Assembly (NCBI GenBank): GCA_043800905.1
Contig: JAZDMO010000010.1
Location: 1-14,157 of the forward strand
Length of the DNA: 14,157 bases
DNA from: JAHITU01 sp043800905
GTDB lineage: Bacteria > Patescibacteriota > Minisyncoccia > Phycocordibacterales > UBA12079
Direction of reading: 5' to 3'
Positions 1 through 5,732 of this stretch are shown here, piece by piece. The notes under the pieces were generated by a model. That model did no database searches, had not been told where the DNA came from, and saw nothing but the letters and a program-made list of their open reading frames with translations. The position numbers and the translations under genes are program-made. Position 1 is the first letter of the stretch. Every line of letters starts with the position of its first letter.

Positions 1-26
1 AAATAAATAAAATAAAATAATAGTAA

Positions 27-59
27 TTGTTATTATAATATTATGCATAATATTATAAT
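27..59 (+). promoter_or_regulatory. possible promoter of the 153-488 gene
   Basis: A TTGTTA-like -35 at 27-32 precedes TATTAT at 51-56 (18-bp spacer), with a perfect TATAAT overlapping at 54-59. Transcription from here would run through the SD site at 71-77 and the orphan gene. The region is so AT-rich that chance matches are likely. Confidence 0.35.
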
Positions 60-61
60 AA
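30..61. repeat. 32-bp perfect AT-rich palindrome
   Basis: The two halves are exact reverse complements, centred on ATGCAT. TATAAT occurs at 54-59 on the + strand and its mirror image at 32-37 on the - strand, so the palindrome could carry divergent -10 boxes, act as an operator, or extrude as a cruciform. It lies about 90 bases upstream of the orphan gene at 153. The palindrome is seen directly; any role is inference. Confidence 0.85.
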
Positions 62-87
62 GGTTTTCTTGAGGAGGTTGATTTTTT

Positions 88-129
88 GTGAGCAAAAAGT
101 ATTATTGGGATAGATGTTTTAATCTATAA
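88..129 (+). CDS. possible 13-residue leader ORF
   Basis: A strong SD sequence, GAGGAGGT at 71-78, lies 9 bases before a GTG that opens a 13-codon frame reading MSKKYYWDRCFNL, ended by TAA at 127-129. The next gene begins 23 bases later. The SD is one of the best in the window, which is why the ORF is listed. It has two tyrosines, a tryptophan and a cysteine but no clear run of one amino acid as in a classical attenuator leader. It could be a real leader peptide, an uORF coupling translation into the next gene, or the SD may serve no peptide. Confidence 0.3.
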   Translation: MSKKYYWDRCFNL

Positions 130-152
130 TTTGCAAAAGAAAGGGGCGGAAA

Positions 153-488
153 ATGGAAAATAAAGAAAAGACAGTTAGTTTGCAAGTTTCTTTAAATGAT
201 CTTGAAACTCTGGCTTCAGTGAGAGAATGTCAGGCTCTTGATTATCTTTTGAGAAAACCTGGAGTTACGGAATTGATTACTCCAGAAAGTCCTATTTTGA
301 TTAATGCTATTGATTCTGGTTGTTCTTTTGAAACTTTTAAGTTCTTATTAGAAACTAAGGCTGGAAGAGATATCCCTAGTAAAAATGGAAGAACTGTTAA
401 TGATTTTTTGAAAGGCTGTGACTTATCCGATGAAAGATCAAGGTCGGTAGTCAGATTGTTTCTTGCAGCCAAGCGTTTAGATTGGTAA
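153..488 (+). CDS. small ankyrin-like hypothetical protein
   Basis: The predicted protein has 111 residues, no signal peptide and no membrane segment. Residues about 45-90 (SPILINAIDSGCSFETFKFL, then a KNGRT turn and NDFL) follow the spacing of an ankyrin repeat: a TPLHLAA-like helix, a LL-E helix, then a G-T turn. A degenerate repeat may precede it around residues 25-40. This is a resemblance read by eye; no catalytic motif is visible. The ATG at 153 is favoured because the purine-rich AAGGGGCGG at 141-149 sits just upstream. The gene stands alone between a palindromic promoter region and a strong terminator, so it is probably monocistronic. If the family call is right, it is a cytoplasmic protein-binding module with an unknown partner. 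Confidence 0.75.
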   Translation: MENKEKTVSLQVSLNDLETLASVRECQALDYLLRKPGVTELITPESPILINAIDSGCSFETFKFLLETKAGRDIPSKNGRTVNDFLKGCDLSDERSRSVVRLFLAAKRLDW

Positions 489-532
489 ACATTGTGTTTG
501 TAGTGTTTGTAAAAATCGATAAGACAAAGCAA

Positions 533-565
533 AGCCATGGAATTGGAAATTCCATGGCTTTTTTT
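533..565 (+). terminator. rho-independent terminator of the 153-488 gene
   Basis: A perfect 12-bp stem (AGCCATGGAATT at 533-544 with 548-559) has a GGA loop and runs into an unbroken T tract at 559-565. A few A residues on the far side could allow weak use on the other strand. Confidence 0.9.
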
Positions 566-566
566 A

Positions 567-764
567 TTTCTTTATTTTTGGTATCATTTAATTAATGTTT
601 AATGGAATTCTAAAAAGAATAGAGTCTGCTTCATAAAGCCCCGTTCTTAAGTGAGGGCGGGGCAGAATTATTTATTAAATTTAAGATTCGTGATTTAAGT
701 GAAAAATTTACAAAGTAAATTTTTCCTAAATAACTAAATAACTATAAGCTAAACAACTAAAACC
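567..764. other. gene-free stretch before serS with two hairpins
   Basis: I find no gene here. GCCCCG at 638-643 pairs with CGGGGC at 658-663 around a 14-base loop. GAAAAATTTAC at 701-711 pairs with 715-725 around AAA. The second hairpin has the same core as two hairpins inside rnpB. No T-box signature (AGGGTGG with ACCGCG) is present, so serS does not look T-box controlled. The promoter of serS is probably here, but I cannot place it. Confidence 0.6.
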
Positions 765-2126
765 ATGTTAGATATAAAATTTATAAGAGAAAATCAAGAA
801 CTTGTCCAAAACGCTGCTAAGAAAAAGCATATTGATTTTAGTGTAGAAGAACTTTTAAAAATTGATGATGAAAGAAAGGCTGCTTTGTCTACGGTGGAAA
901 GAATGCGATCAGAACAAAATATTTATACCGATAGGATTCATAAAACTGAAAATTCAGCTGAAAGAGAAATTTTGATAGGGGAGATGCGAACCATGAAAGA
1001 AGAATCAAAAAAAGTGGATGAAGAATTAAAAGAAATTATGCAGAGATGGAAAGCTGCGATGTTGCAGGTACCGAATGTCCCTGATATGTCTGTGCCTGAC
1101 GGAGATAGTGATGAAGATAACCAAGAAATCAAAACTTGGGGAGAAAAAACTCAATTTGATTTTGAACCAAAATCCCATGTAGATATTATGACCAATTTAG
1201 GAATGGTAGATTTTGAAAGAGGAGCTAAAATTCACGGCTTCCGTGGTTATTATTTGTTGGATGACGGAGCTAGATTATCTTGGGCAATTTGGAATTATGC
1301 GAATGACTTTTTTGGGCAAAAAGGTTTTGTGCCGGTTTTACCTCCAGCTATTGTGAGAAAAGAAAATCTTTATGGAACAGGTCATCTTCCTAATGATGCT
1401 GATGACGTTTATAGAACTCAGGACGATGATTATTTAATTGGAACAGCTGAAATTCCTGTGACTGGATTTTATTCTAATGAAGTTTTGGATCAAGAAGAAT
1501 TACCTAAAAAATTCTTAGGTTTTTCTCCTTGTTTTAGAAGGGAAGCGGGAAGTCATGGAAAAGACACTAAAGGTTTAATTCGGGTGCATGAATTTTTTAA
1601 AGTAGAACAGGTTATTTTATGTGAAGCTAGTCATGAAGAATCTGTAAAATGGCATGAATGGATTAATCGTAATACAGAAGAATTTATTGAATCTTTAGGA
1701 ATTCCTTACCATACTGTAATTAACTGTGGAGGAGATTTGGGACAGGGTCAGGTAAAGAAATATGATATTGAATTATGGGTACCAATGGAAAACAAATATC
1801 GTGAGATTAGCTCCGCTTCTTATTTTCATGATTTTCAAGCACGGAGATTTAATATTAAATATAAAGATAAAGAAGGAAAAAGTCGTTACGTACACACCTT
1901 GAATTCAACCGCTATTCCTACTCCAAGAATTTTAGTTTCTTTAGTTGAGAATTTCCAACAAGCCGATGGCTCAATTAAAATTCCAGAAGTTTTGCAACCT
2001 TATCTTGGAAAAGATAAAATAACTAAACTACCAAGACAGGAAAATATTAAAGTAGACGAACCCGTTATTTTAGAAAACGGAATCTCTGAGTCGCAAGAAT
2101 TTGGGGGTGGACAGCTAGAAAATTAA
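765..2126 (+). CDS. serS: seryl-tRNA synthetase
   Basis: This class II synthetase charges tRNA(Ser) with serine in the cytoplasm. The length, 453 residues, is normal to slightly long. Residues 1-110 form the tRNA-binding helical arm: MLDIKFIRENQELVQNAAKK is the classic N-terminus, followed by a charged coiled coil. The catalytic domain shows the serine-binding GTAEIP (about residue 225), motif 2 (FSPCFRREAGSHGKDTKGL, then HEFFKVEQ) and motif 3 (NSTAIPTPRIL with ENFQQADGSI). The last 35 residues after the QPYLGK stretch extend past many bacterial homologues. No SD precedes the ATG; the leader ends in an A-rich stretch. A hairpin terminator follows 15 bases downstream. Confidence 0.97.
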   Translation: MLDIKFIRENQELVQNAAKKKHIDFSVEELLKIDDERKAALSTVERMRSEQNIYTDRIHKTENSAEREILIGEMRTMKEESKKVDEELKEIMQRWKAAMLQVPNVPDMSVPDGDSDEDNQEIKTWGEKTQFDFEPKSHVDIMTNLGMVDFERGAKIHGFRGYYLLDDGARLSWAIWNYANDFFGQKGFVPVLPPAIVRKENLYGTGHLPNDADDVYRTQDDDYLIGTAEIPVTGFYSNEVLDQEELPKKFLGFSPCFRREAGSHGKDTKGLIRVHEFFKVEQVILCEASHEESVKWHEWINRNTEEFIESLGIPYHTVINCGGDLGQGQVKKYDIELWVPMENKYREISSASYFHDFQARRFNIKYKDKEGKSRYVHTLNSTAIPTPRILVSLVENFQQADGSIKIPEVLQPYLGKDKITKLPRQENIKVDEPVILENGISESQEFGGGQLEN

Positions 2127-2140
2127 GAATATTTTTAAAG

Positions 2141-2171
2141 TAAAGGGTGGTCGCTTCGCGACCACCCTTTA
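2141..2171 (+). terminator. serS terminator-like hairpin of a dispersed repeat
   Basis: A perfect 14-bp stem (TAAAGGGTGGTCGC with its complement) closes on a TTC loop, giving the CGCTTCGCG tip seen often in repeats of this genome type. The U tract is short (the stem itself ends in CCCTTTA), so termination is likely but not certain. It is followed at 2172-2209 by a TAATACATAATACAT-like tail that recurs at 5560 and 11509. Confidence 0.65.
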
Positions 2172-2209
2172 TCCTTAATACATAATACATTATACTTAAT
2201 ACATATATC
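2172..2209 (+). repeat. TAATACATAATAC-type tail repeat upstream of ftsQ
   Basis: Short, near-tandem TAATACAT/TATACTTAA units fill the gap between the serS hairpin and the ftsQ ATG. Similar units follow hairpins at 5560-5587 and 11509-11540. TATACT within it could act as a -10 box for a nearly leaderless ftsQ message, but no convincing -35 is visible. Confidence 0.6.
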
Positions 2210-3088
2210 ATGCCTCGTTTTCGTTCTGAAAAATTAGCTCAAGAATATAAACGCAAAAGAAATATTAAATTATTTTTAAGTTTTGTTTGTTTATGCTTAT
2301 TTTTTGGTTTTTTGGTTTATATTTCTAGAAGACCAGAAATTAATATTAAAGAAATCGAAGTTATTGGAAATAATGTCATTAAAAAAGAACAAATTTTAGA
2401 CATTGCTTATTTTTATTTAAATCAAAAATATTTAGGAATTTTGCCTAAATCGAACATTTTTATTTACCCTAAGGGAGAAATTAAGCAAGAAATTTTAAAT
2501 TCTTATTTAAAAATTCAAGATTTACAAATAGGATTTTCTAGTTTAACCTCAATTAAAATTGTAGTCTTAGAAAGAGATCCTTTTGCTCTTTATTGTCGCG
2601 ATTTGGATGATATCGAAGATACTGTTTCGGATTCAATTGCCACATCTACTAATTTGGCCACCATCAAAAAACAAAACGAGGAATGTTATTTTATGGATAA
2701 GGTTGGTTATATTTATGCTAATACTGAGAGTTTTTTTGATACTGTTTATTTTAAATATTTTAATGAAAATTTAGAAGATAAAAAAGATATTTTAGGAACA
2801 ACTTTTTTATTAGACGAAACAGGGCGGTTTGAAAAAGTGAATTTATTTATTCGTTTTTTAAAAGATATTAATATTGATGTTTATCGTTTAGAAATAAAAG
2901 AAAATGGAGATTATCAATTATTTTTTGATAAAGATTCTGTTTTGATTTTTGAAGGTAATCAAAATTTTGAAATTCTCTTAGAAAATCTTCAGGCAGTTTT
3001 GATTGATTTGGGTGATTTGGGTGACAAAGAGTTTGAATATATAGATTTAAGATTTGAAAATAAAGTTTTGTATAAGTTTAGGGAATAA
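2210..3088 (+). CDS. ftsQ: FtsQ/DivIB-like cell division protein
   Basis: The predicted bitopic membrane protein has 292 residues. A basic cytoplasmic tail (residues 1-18, MPRFRSEKLAQEYKRKRN) leads into one transmembrane helix at about 19-40. A POTRA-type domain follows at about 44-115 (INIKEIEVIGNNVIKKEQIL is typical), then a beta domain. In other bacteria FtsQ links early divisome proteins to the FtsW/FtsI septal synthase outside the membrane; ftsW lies 2.6 kb downstream here. The beta domain carries an acidic, serine/threonine-rich insert (about residues 130-145) that may be a loop. The ATG lacks an SD. The gene converges on the orphan gene at 3138, with a shared hairpin between them. Confidence 0.85.
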   Translation: MPRFRSEKLAQEYKRKRNIKLFLSFVCLCLFFGFLVYISRRPEINIKEIEVIGNNVIKKEQILDIAYFYLNQKYLGILPKSNIFIYPKGEIKQEILNSYLKIQDLQIGFSSLTSIKIVVLERDPFALYCRDLDDIEDTVSDSIATSTNLATIKKQNEECYFMDKVGYIYANTESFFDTVYFKYFNENLEDKKDILGTTFLLDETGRFEKVNLFIRFLKDINIDVYRLEIKENGDYQLFFDKDSVLIFEGNQNFEILLENLQAVLIDLGDLGDKEFEYIDLRFENKVLYKFRE

Positions 3089-3089
3089 A

Positions 3090-3126
3090 ATAAAAAATAG
3101 GCTCGTCCATTTGCGGCGGACGAGCC
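3090..3126 (-). terminator. terminator of the 3138-3395 gene, shared with ftsQ
   Basis: GGCTCGTCC at 3100-3108 pairs perfectly with 3118-3126. Read on the - strand the stem runs straight into a long T-rich tract (the complement of 3085-3099), which is the canonical arrangement. On the + strand the following T run is displaced by about 10 bases, so ftsQ termination here is weaker. Confidence 0.85.
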
Positions 3127-3137
3127 CTAAATACTTT

Positions 3138-3395
3138 TTACTCATCAATTTTTGTGAGTTTCCATTCCTCTGGTGGATAAATGCAAACAATTCTATCATT
3201 ATTTTCATAGTGTCCCCAGATTGTTATATTGTTAGTATTTCCGTATGGGCCTACACCTACAACCACGAATATTCTGTTGAGAGTGTCACAAACCCTATCC
3301 CCATGTCTAAAATGTTGCCAAGCGGGTGGTAAAACCTGAAAGGCTTCTGGAATAGTTAATATATCATGATCAAAAGTTGTTTTATATTTTTCCAT
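3138..3395 (-). CDS. small SD-led hypothetical protein, possible SH3-like fold
   Basis: The predicted protein has 85 residues and I do not recognise it. The N-terminal 20 residues (MEKYKTTFDHDILTIPEAFQ) precede a beta-rich stretch, about 30-80: FRHGDRVCDTLNRIFVVVGV, then GPYGNTNNITIWGHYENNDR and a PPEEWKLTKI end. The GDRV..VVGVG pattern is typical of small SH3-like barrels that bind nucleic acid or peptide, but this is only a pattern match. There is no signal peptide or membrane helix. The ATG has the SD AGGGGG 4 bases upstream (complement of 3400-3405), unlike the core genes nearby. It has its own promoter candidate and terminator and lies against the direction of its neighbours. Confidence 0.75.
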   Translation of the reverse strand: MEKYKTTFDHDILTIPEAFQVLPPAWQHFRHGDRVCDTLNRIFVVVGVGPYGNTNNITIWGHYENNDRIVCIYPPEEWKLTKIDE

Positions 3396-3440
3396 ATGTC
3401 CCCCTGTTAGATTTTTGTTTGAGTTTACTTTCTGAAAATG

Positions 3441-3469
3441 ATACTATCAAAAAATAATAATTATATCAA
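3441..3469 (-). promoter_or_regulatory. promoter of the 3138-3395 gene
   Basis: On the - strand, TTGATA (complement of 3464-3469) and TAGTAT (complement of 3441-3446) are separated by 17 bp. Transcription would start near 3434 and give a leader of about 39 bases containing the SD. The element overlaps the probable dus promoter and the start of dus, so the two genes may interfere. Confidence 0.5.
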
Positions 3470-3470
3470 T

Positions 3471-4469
3471 ATGTCAAATTTTTGGGGAAAATTAGTTAAA
3501 AATAAAAAACCCTTCTTTGTTTTGGCTCCAATGTTGGATGTGACCGATGTGGCTTTTCGAGAGATTATCGCAAAATATGGAAAACCAGATACCTTATGGA
3601 CCGAATTTGTGTCCTGTGATGGTTTGATGTCAGAGGGGAAAGAAAAATTAATGCATTTGCTTGAATACACAGAAAATCAAAGACCGATTGTAGCTCAGAT
3701 TTTTGGAGCTAAGCCAGAAAATTTTTATCATACAGCTCAACTAATAAAAAAACTTGGTTTTGATGGAATTGATATTAATATGGGTTGTCCGCAAAAAAAT
3801 ATTCTCAAACAAGGGGCAGGAGCAAAATTAATTACTACTCCAAATTTAGCTCGGGAAATAATTCGCGAAACTAAAAGAGGGGCAGGGGATTTACCTGTGT
3901 CAGTTAAAACAAGAATTGGTTTTAAGAAAAATGAATTAGAAACTTGGTTACCTGTTTTGTTAGAAGAAAAACCAGTAGCAATTACCATTCACGGACGCAC
4001 TCAAAAAGATATGTCTAAAGTCCCGGCTGATTGGAAAATTATAAAAAGAGCAGTTGAAATAGCCAAGGGAAGTGGAGTTTTAATTTTAGGTAATGGTGAT
4101 GTTAATTTAGTTGAAGAGGGAATTAAACGAGCTCAAGAATCAGGGGTAGACGGAATAATGGTTGGACGAGGAGTTTTTGGAAAACCATGGTTGTTTAAAA
4201 ATTGGGTCCTTGGAGGTCCTAATAATTTGGAAACTGGGTTTCCAAGTGTTGAAGAAAGGTTAAAAATTTTAATTGAACATTTGAAATTGTATAAAAAATA
4301 TTTTGGTGATAAGGGAGAGGGAAGAATTAAATCTTTTAATTTAATGAAAAAACATATTGGAGCCTATGTAGTCGGTTTTCGTAGAGCCAAAGAACTAAGA
4401 ACCAAATTGATGGAAACTGAAGATGAAGATTCAGCCATTCAAACCATACAAAATTACTTGAAAAAATAA
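3471..4469 (+). CDS. dusB: tRNA-dihydrouridine synthase, DusB/NifR3 type
   Basis: This FMN enzyme reduces uridines in the tRNA D-loop using NADPH. The 332-residue product shows the family landmarks in order: LAPMLDVTDVAFRE (FMN site), QIFGAKPENF, DINMGCPQKNILKQGAGAKL with the catalytic Cys, SVKTRIG, ITIHGRTQ, GNGDV and GIMVGRGVFGKPWLF (phosphate grip). A helical C-terminal domain follows. I chose ATG 3471 over the in-frame ATG at 3438, because the extra 11 residues are not conserved in style and a TTGAGT/TACTAT promoter (3419-3424, 3442-3447, 17-bp spacer) would overlap the earlier start. No SD is seen at either. The Dus class is clear; the DusB assignment rests on motif style and is less sure. 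Confidence 0.93.
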   Translation: MSNFWGKLVKNKKPFFVLAPMLDVTDVAFREIIAKYGKPDTLWTEFVSCDGLMSEGKEKLMHLLEYTENQRPIVAQIFGAKPENFYHTAQLIKKLGFDGIDINMGCPQKNILKQGAGAKLITTPNLAREIIRETKRGAGDLPVSVKTRIGFKKNELETWLPVLLEEKPVAITIHGRTQKDMSKVPADWKIIKRAVEIAKGSGVLILGNGDVNLVEEGIKRAQESGVDGIMVGRGVFGKPWLFKNWVLGGPNNLETGFPSVEERLKILIEHLKLYKKYFGDKGEGRIKSFNLMKKHIGAYVVGFRRAKELRTKLMETEDEDSAIQTIQNYLKK

Positions 4470-4473
4470 ATCT

Positions 4474-4545
4474 CGTCATTGCGAGAAATAAAATTCAAAT
4501 ACCCCAGTTAACTAGGGTATTTGAATTTAATAACGAAGCAACCTG
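4474..4545 (+). repeat. palindromic element with GTCATTGCGAG and CGAAGCAAC ends
   Basis: The element begins CGTCATTGCGAG and ends CGAAGCAACCTG, flanking a perfect 14-bp stem (4491-4504 with 4515-4528) whose loop is itself palindromic (AGTTAACT). GTCATTGCGAG recurs at 12678-12688, and GTCATTACGAG at about 9594-9604. This is the form of a small non-autonomous repeat or a REP-like unit. It may also help terminate dusB. Confidence 0.7.
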
Positions 4546-4560
4546 AACCAAAATTCTCTT

Positions 4561-4605
4561 AAATTCTATCGGTTCAGCCCATGAGCCGATAGAATTTTTG
4601 TTTGA
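4561..4605 (+). terminator. strong terminator after dusB
   Basis: A 15-bp stem with one G-U pair (4561-4575 with 4583-4597) has a 7-base loop and continues into a T-rich stretch. It ends the dusB transcript ahead of the orphan gene at 4691. Confidence 0.85.
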
Positions 4606-4611
4606 TTTGGT

Positions 4612-4652
4612 TTGTTTTTTTGTTTAAAACTTGTTATTCTAAATATTTAGAA
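4612..4652 (+). promoter_or_regulatory. promoter and palindromic operator candidate for the 4691 gene
   Basis: TTGTTT (4612-4617) and TATTCT (4635-4640) are spaced by 17 bp. A perfect 16-bp palindrome, TTCTAAATATTTAGAA, covers 4637-4652 and so overlaps the -10 box and the likely start point, which is where a repressor would bind. The palindrome is certain; the promoter and operator roles are inference. Confidence 0.4.
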
Positions 4653-4690
4653 AAAGGTTCTTGTGTTTAACTTCTAATTTAGGAGGTTTT

Positions 4691-4930
4691 ATGGTTGGAT
4701 TACTAAAGTCGGGAGTAAAAGGGGAGTTGGATCTGGATGGGATTGTTGAACAACGATCTTCACCAAGGGTTTCAACAGAAGGTTTTGACGAAAAAGGTGA
4801 GCGGGTTTTTTATACGAGACCTAGATTTTATGGTCGTCAGAATAAGGATGATTTAAACCATGCCGTTGCCGGTTCCCAATTATCGGATGCTTCTTTTGCC
4901 GGGTCTAGCTCAATGAGAGAGAATTTTTAA
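4691..4930 (+). CDS. small SD-led hypothetical protein
   Basis: The predicted protein has 79 residues and I do not recognise it. It starts MVGLLKSGVKGELDLDGIVE and continues with basic and aromatic residues in the middle (FYTRPRFYGRQNK). It ends in a serine-rich tail (SQLSDASFAGSSSMRENF). It has no membrane helix and few hydrophobic runs, so it may be poorly ordered. ATG 4691 is chosen over an upstream in-frame TTG at 4661 because AGGAGG at 4681-4686 is placed perfectly, 4 bases before it. The gene has its own promoter candidate and a strong terminator, and sits alone between dusB and rnpB. Confidence 0.75.
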   Translation: MVGLLKSGVKGELDLDGIVEQRSSPRVSTEGFDEKGERVFYTRPRFYGRQNKDDLNHAVAGSQLSDASFAGSSSMRENF

Positions 4931-4962
4931 TCTAAAATATTACCTTGAAATTTTTTGATGAA

Positions 4963-5001
4963 AAAGCGATGAAACCCGATTGGATTTCATCGCTTTGTTT
5001 T
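4963..5001 (+). terminator. terminator of the 4691-4930 gene
   Basis: AAAGCGATGAAA (4963-4974) pairs perfectly with 4985-4996. The 10-base loop can pair further (CC with GG), and a T-rich run follows. Confidence 0.88.
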
Positions 5002-5002
5002 A

Positions 5003-5044
5003 TTTATAAAATATAAAACCACGGCTCAACAGAGCCGTAGTTTT
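5003..5044 (-). terminator. terminator of rnpB
   Basis: On the - strand, ACTACGGCTC and GAGCCGTGGT form a stem with a TGTT loop, extended by A/T pairs and followed by a T-rich run. One pair is U-G when read on the - strand but a C/A mismatch on the + strand, so the stem works in the rnpB direction. Confidence 0.85.
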
Positions 5045-5305
5045 AATTAGTTCTTCTATATCTATAAGCCGGATTCTGTAATAGATAGTCATTTATCTGG
5101 GATTGTTGTTACCAACAACCTCTAGCGATTCTCTGAATATTTAAAAATATTCAGCACGATCTTGCATCTAGGTAAGGATTTAGCCGTTTCACCTCTAAAG
5201 TTTCCTTTAGAAATAATCCCGAAGGATTCTGACTCTCTTTCGATTATCAGCGTCTCTGCTCGCACCTCTGAGCACTCCTCGTTACACTCGGAGTGAGTTA
5301 AGAGT

Positions 5306-5362
5306 CCATAAAGTCTGTAAAGACTATAAAGGAAAAAATTTACTTTGTAAATTTTTTCCTTT
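5306..5362 (-). repeat. hairpin repeat inside rnpB (distal arm)
   Basis: A 16-bp stem (5328-5343 with 5347-5362, loop TTT) is preceded on the + strand by AGTCCATAAAGTC. That 13-base string is also found at about 11465-11477 in the intergenic repeat before the 11546 gene. The hairpin core TTTAC-TTTG-TAAA matches the hairpins at 701-725 and 5533-5559. Confidence 0.75.
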
Positions 5363-5497
5363 TAACCTTTGACTTTCGGCTCGAGTGTTCCAAATGTAAT
5401 GAGGAATGCTCTGACGGGAGTTACCCGTTACCGTCCTACAAACCCGAAGGTAAGTAGATGTCCGGACTTTCCTCCAAGCACCTCGCTCTCGTTCGGT

Positions 5498-5590
5498 GCA
5501 GTATTATGTATTTTGTATTAAGTATTAAGTATAAAAAATTTACTTTGCAAATTTTTTCCATAATACATACTACATGCTACTTGATACTGC
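5498..5590 (-). repeat. hairpin plus TAATACAT repeat inside rnpB (P3 arm)
   Basis: The segment is bounded by GCAGTAT and ATACTGC, which pair. It holds the A6/T6 hairpin with the TTTAC-TTTG core, then TTTTTCCATAATACAT, the same string that follows the hairpin at 11502-11516. A G-U pair replaces an A-T pair in the rnpB-sense stem, so pairing is kept. Without this segment the P3 strands CTGAGCATCTC and GAGGTGCTTGG would still pair. Confidence 0.75.
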
Positions 5591-5643
5591 ATCTCACGAC
5601 AGTGAGATGCTCAGCAACTATCCGATATAAAAGAACTGAAAAC

Positions 5644-5672
5644 ATTATACAATCAATCTTTAGATATATCAA
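5644..5672 (-). promoter_or_regulatory. promoter of rnpB
   Basis: On the - strand TTGATA (complement of 5667-5672), a 17-bp spacer and a consensus TATAAT (complement of 5644-5649) lie so that transcription would begin near 5637, right at the 5' strand of P1. This is the best-supported promoter in the window. Confidence 0.85.
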
Positions 5673-5717
5673 GTTTATTTACCCACTTATTGGATTTAAA
5701 TAAAGGCCTTATTGATA

Positions 5718-5723
5718 TATAAT
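5718..5723 (+). promoter_or_regulatory. -10 box of ftsW, near-leaderless start
   Basis: A consensus TATAAT lies 9 bases before the ftsW ATG at 5733, which predicts a message with only 2-4 leader bases. There is no SD. The -35 is weak (TTTAAA at 5695-5700 is at the right distance). The rnpB promoter lies back to back in the same 70 bp. Confidence 0.45.
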
Positions 5724-5732
5724 ATTAAAGAT

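Larger units (their letters stand above)
5048..5637 (-). ncRNA. rnpB: RNase P RNA with repeat-derived expansions
   Basis: This is the catalytic RNA that cleaves the 5' leader from pre-tRNA. Conserved region I (GAGGAAAGTCCGGAC on the - strand, 5460-5474) and region V (ACAGAATCCGGCTTAT, 5064-5079) form helix P4. A region IV-like stretch (CTAGATGCAAGATC) lies near 5157-5171. P1 is a 12-bp helix between 5624-5635 and 5051-5062, which sets the ends; GATAGT/ACTATC gives P2. The gene is about 590 bases, against roughly 350-400 in most bacteria. The excess includes two copies of a genomic hairpin repeat, at 5498-5590 in the P3 arm and at 5328-5362 in a distal arm that is probably P12. Both keep paired stems. 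A promoter and a terminator flank the gene. The ends are good to a few bases; the helix names of the expansions are inferred. Confidence 0.95.

Noticed and set aside
242..538. 98-codon - strand frame over the 153 gene
   Set aside because: It is the shadow of a gene with a purine-rich SD-like site and a terminator on the other strand; it has no SD and runs into the terminator stem.
567..764. T-box riboswitch controlling serS
   Set aside because: No T-box sequence and no antiterminator/terminator pair with a T tract; only simple hairpins.
2172..2209. CRISPR array
   Set aside because: The TAATACAT units are short, nearly contiguous and without unique spacers of constant length; no cas genes are present.
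3054..3332. 92-codon + strand frame
   Set aside because: It covers the ftsQ end, a terminator and the antisense of the SD-led 3138-3395 gene; no start signal.
4474..4545. tRNA gene
   Set aside because: AATTCAAATACCCC looks like a T-arm, but the sequence forms one long perfect hairpin with no acceptor or anticodon arms.
5458..5703. 81-codon + strand frame
   Set aside because: It lies antisense across rnpB, whose conserved regions, promoter and terminator explain the sequence; the frame is a by-product.
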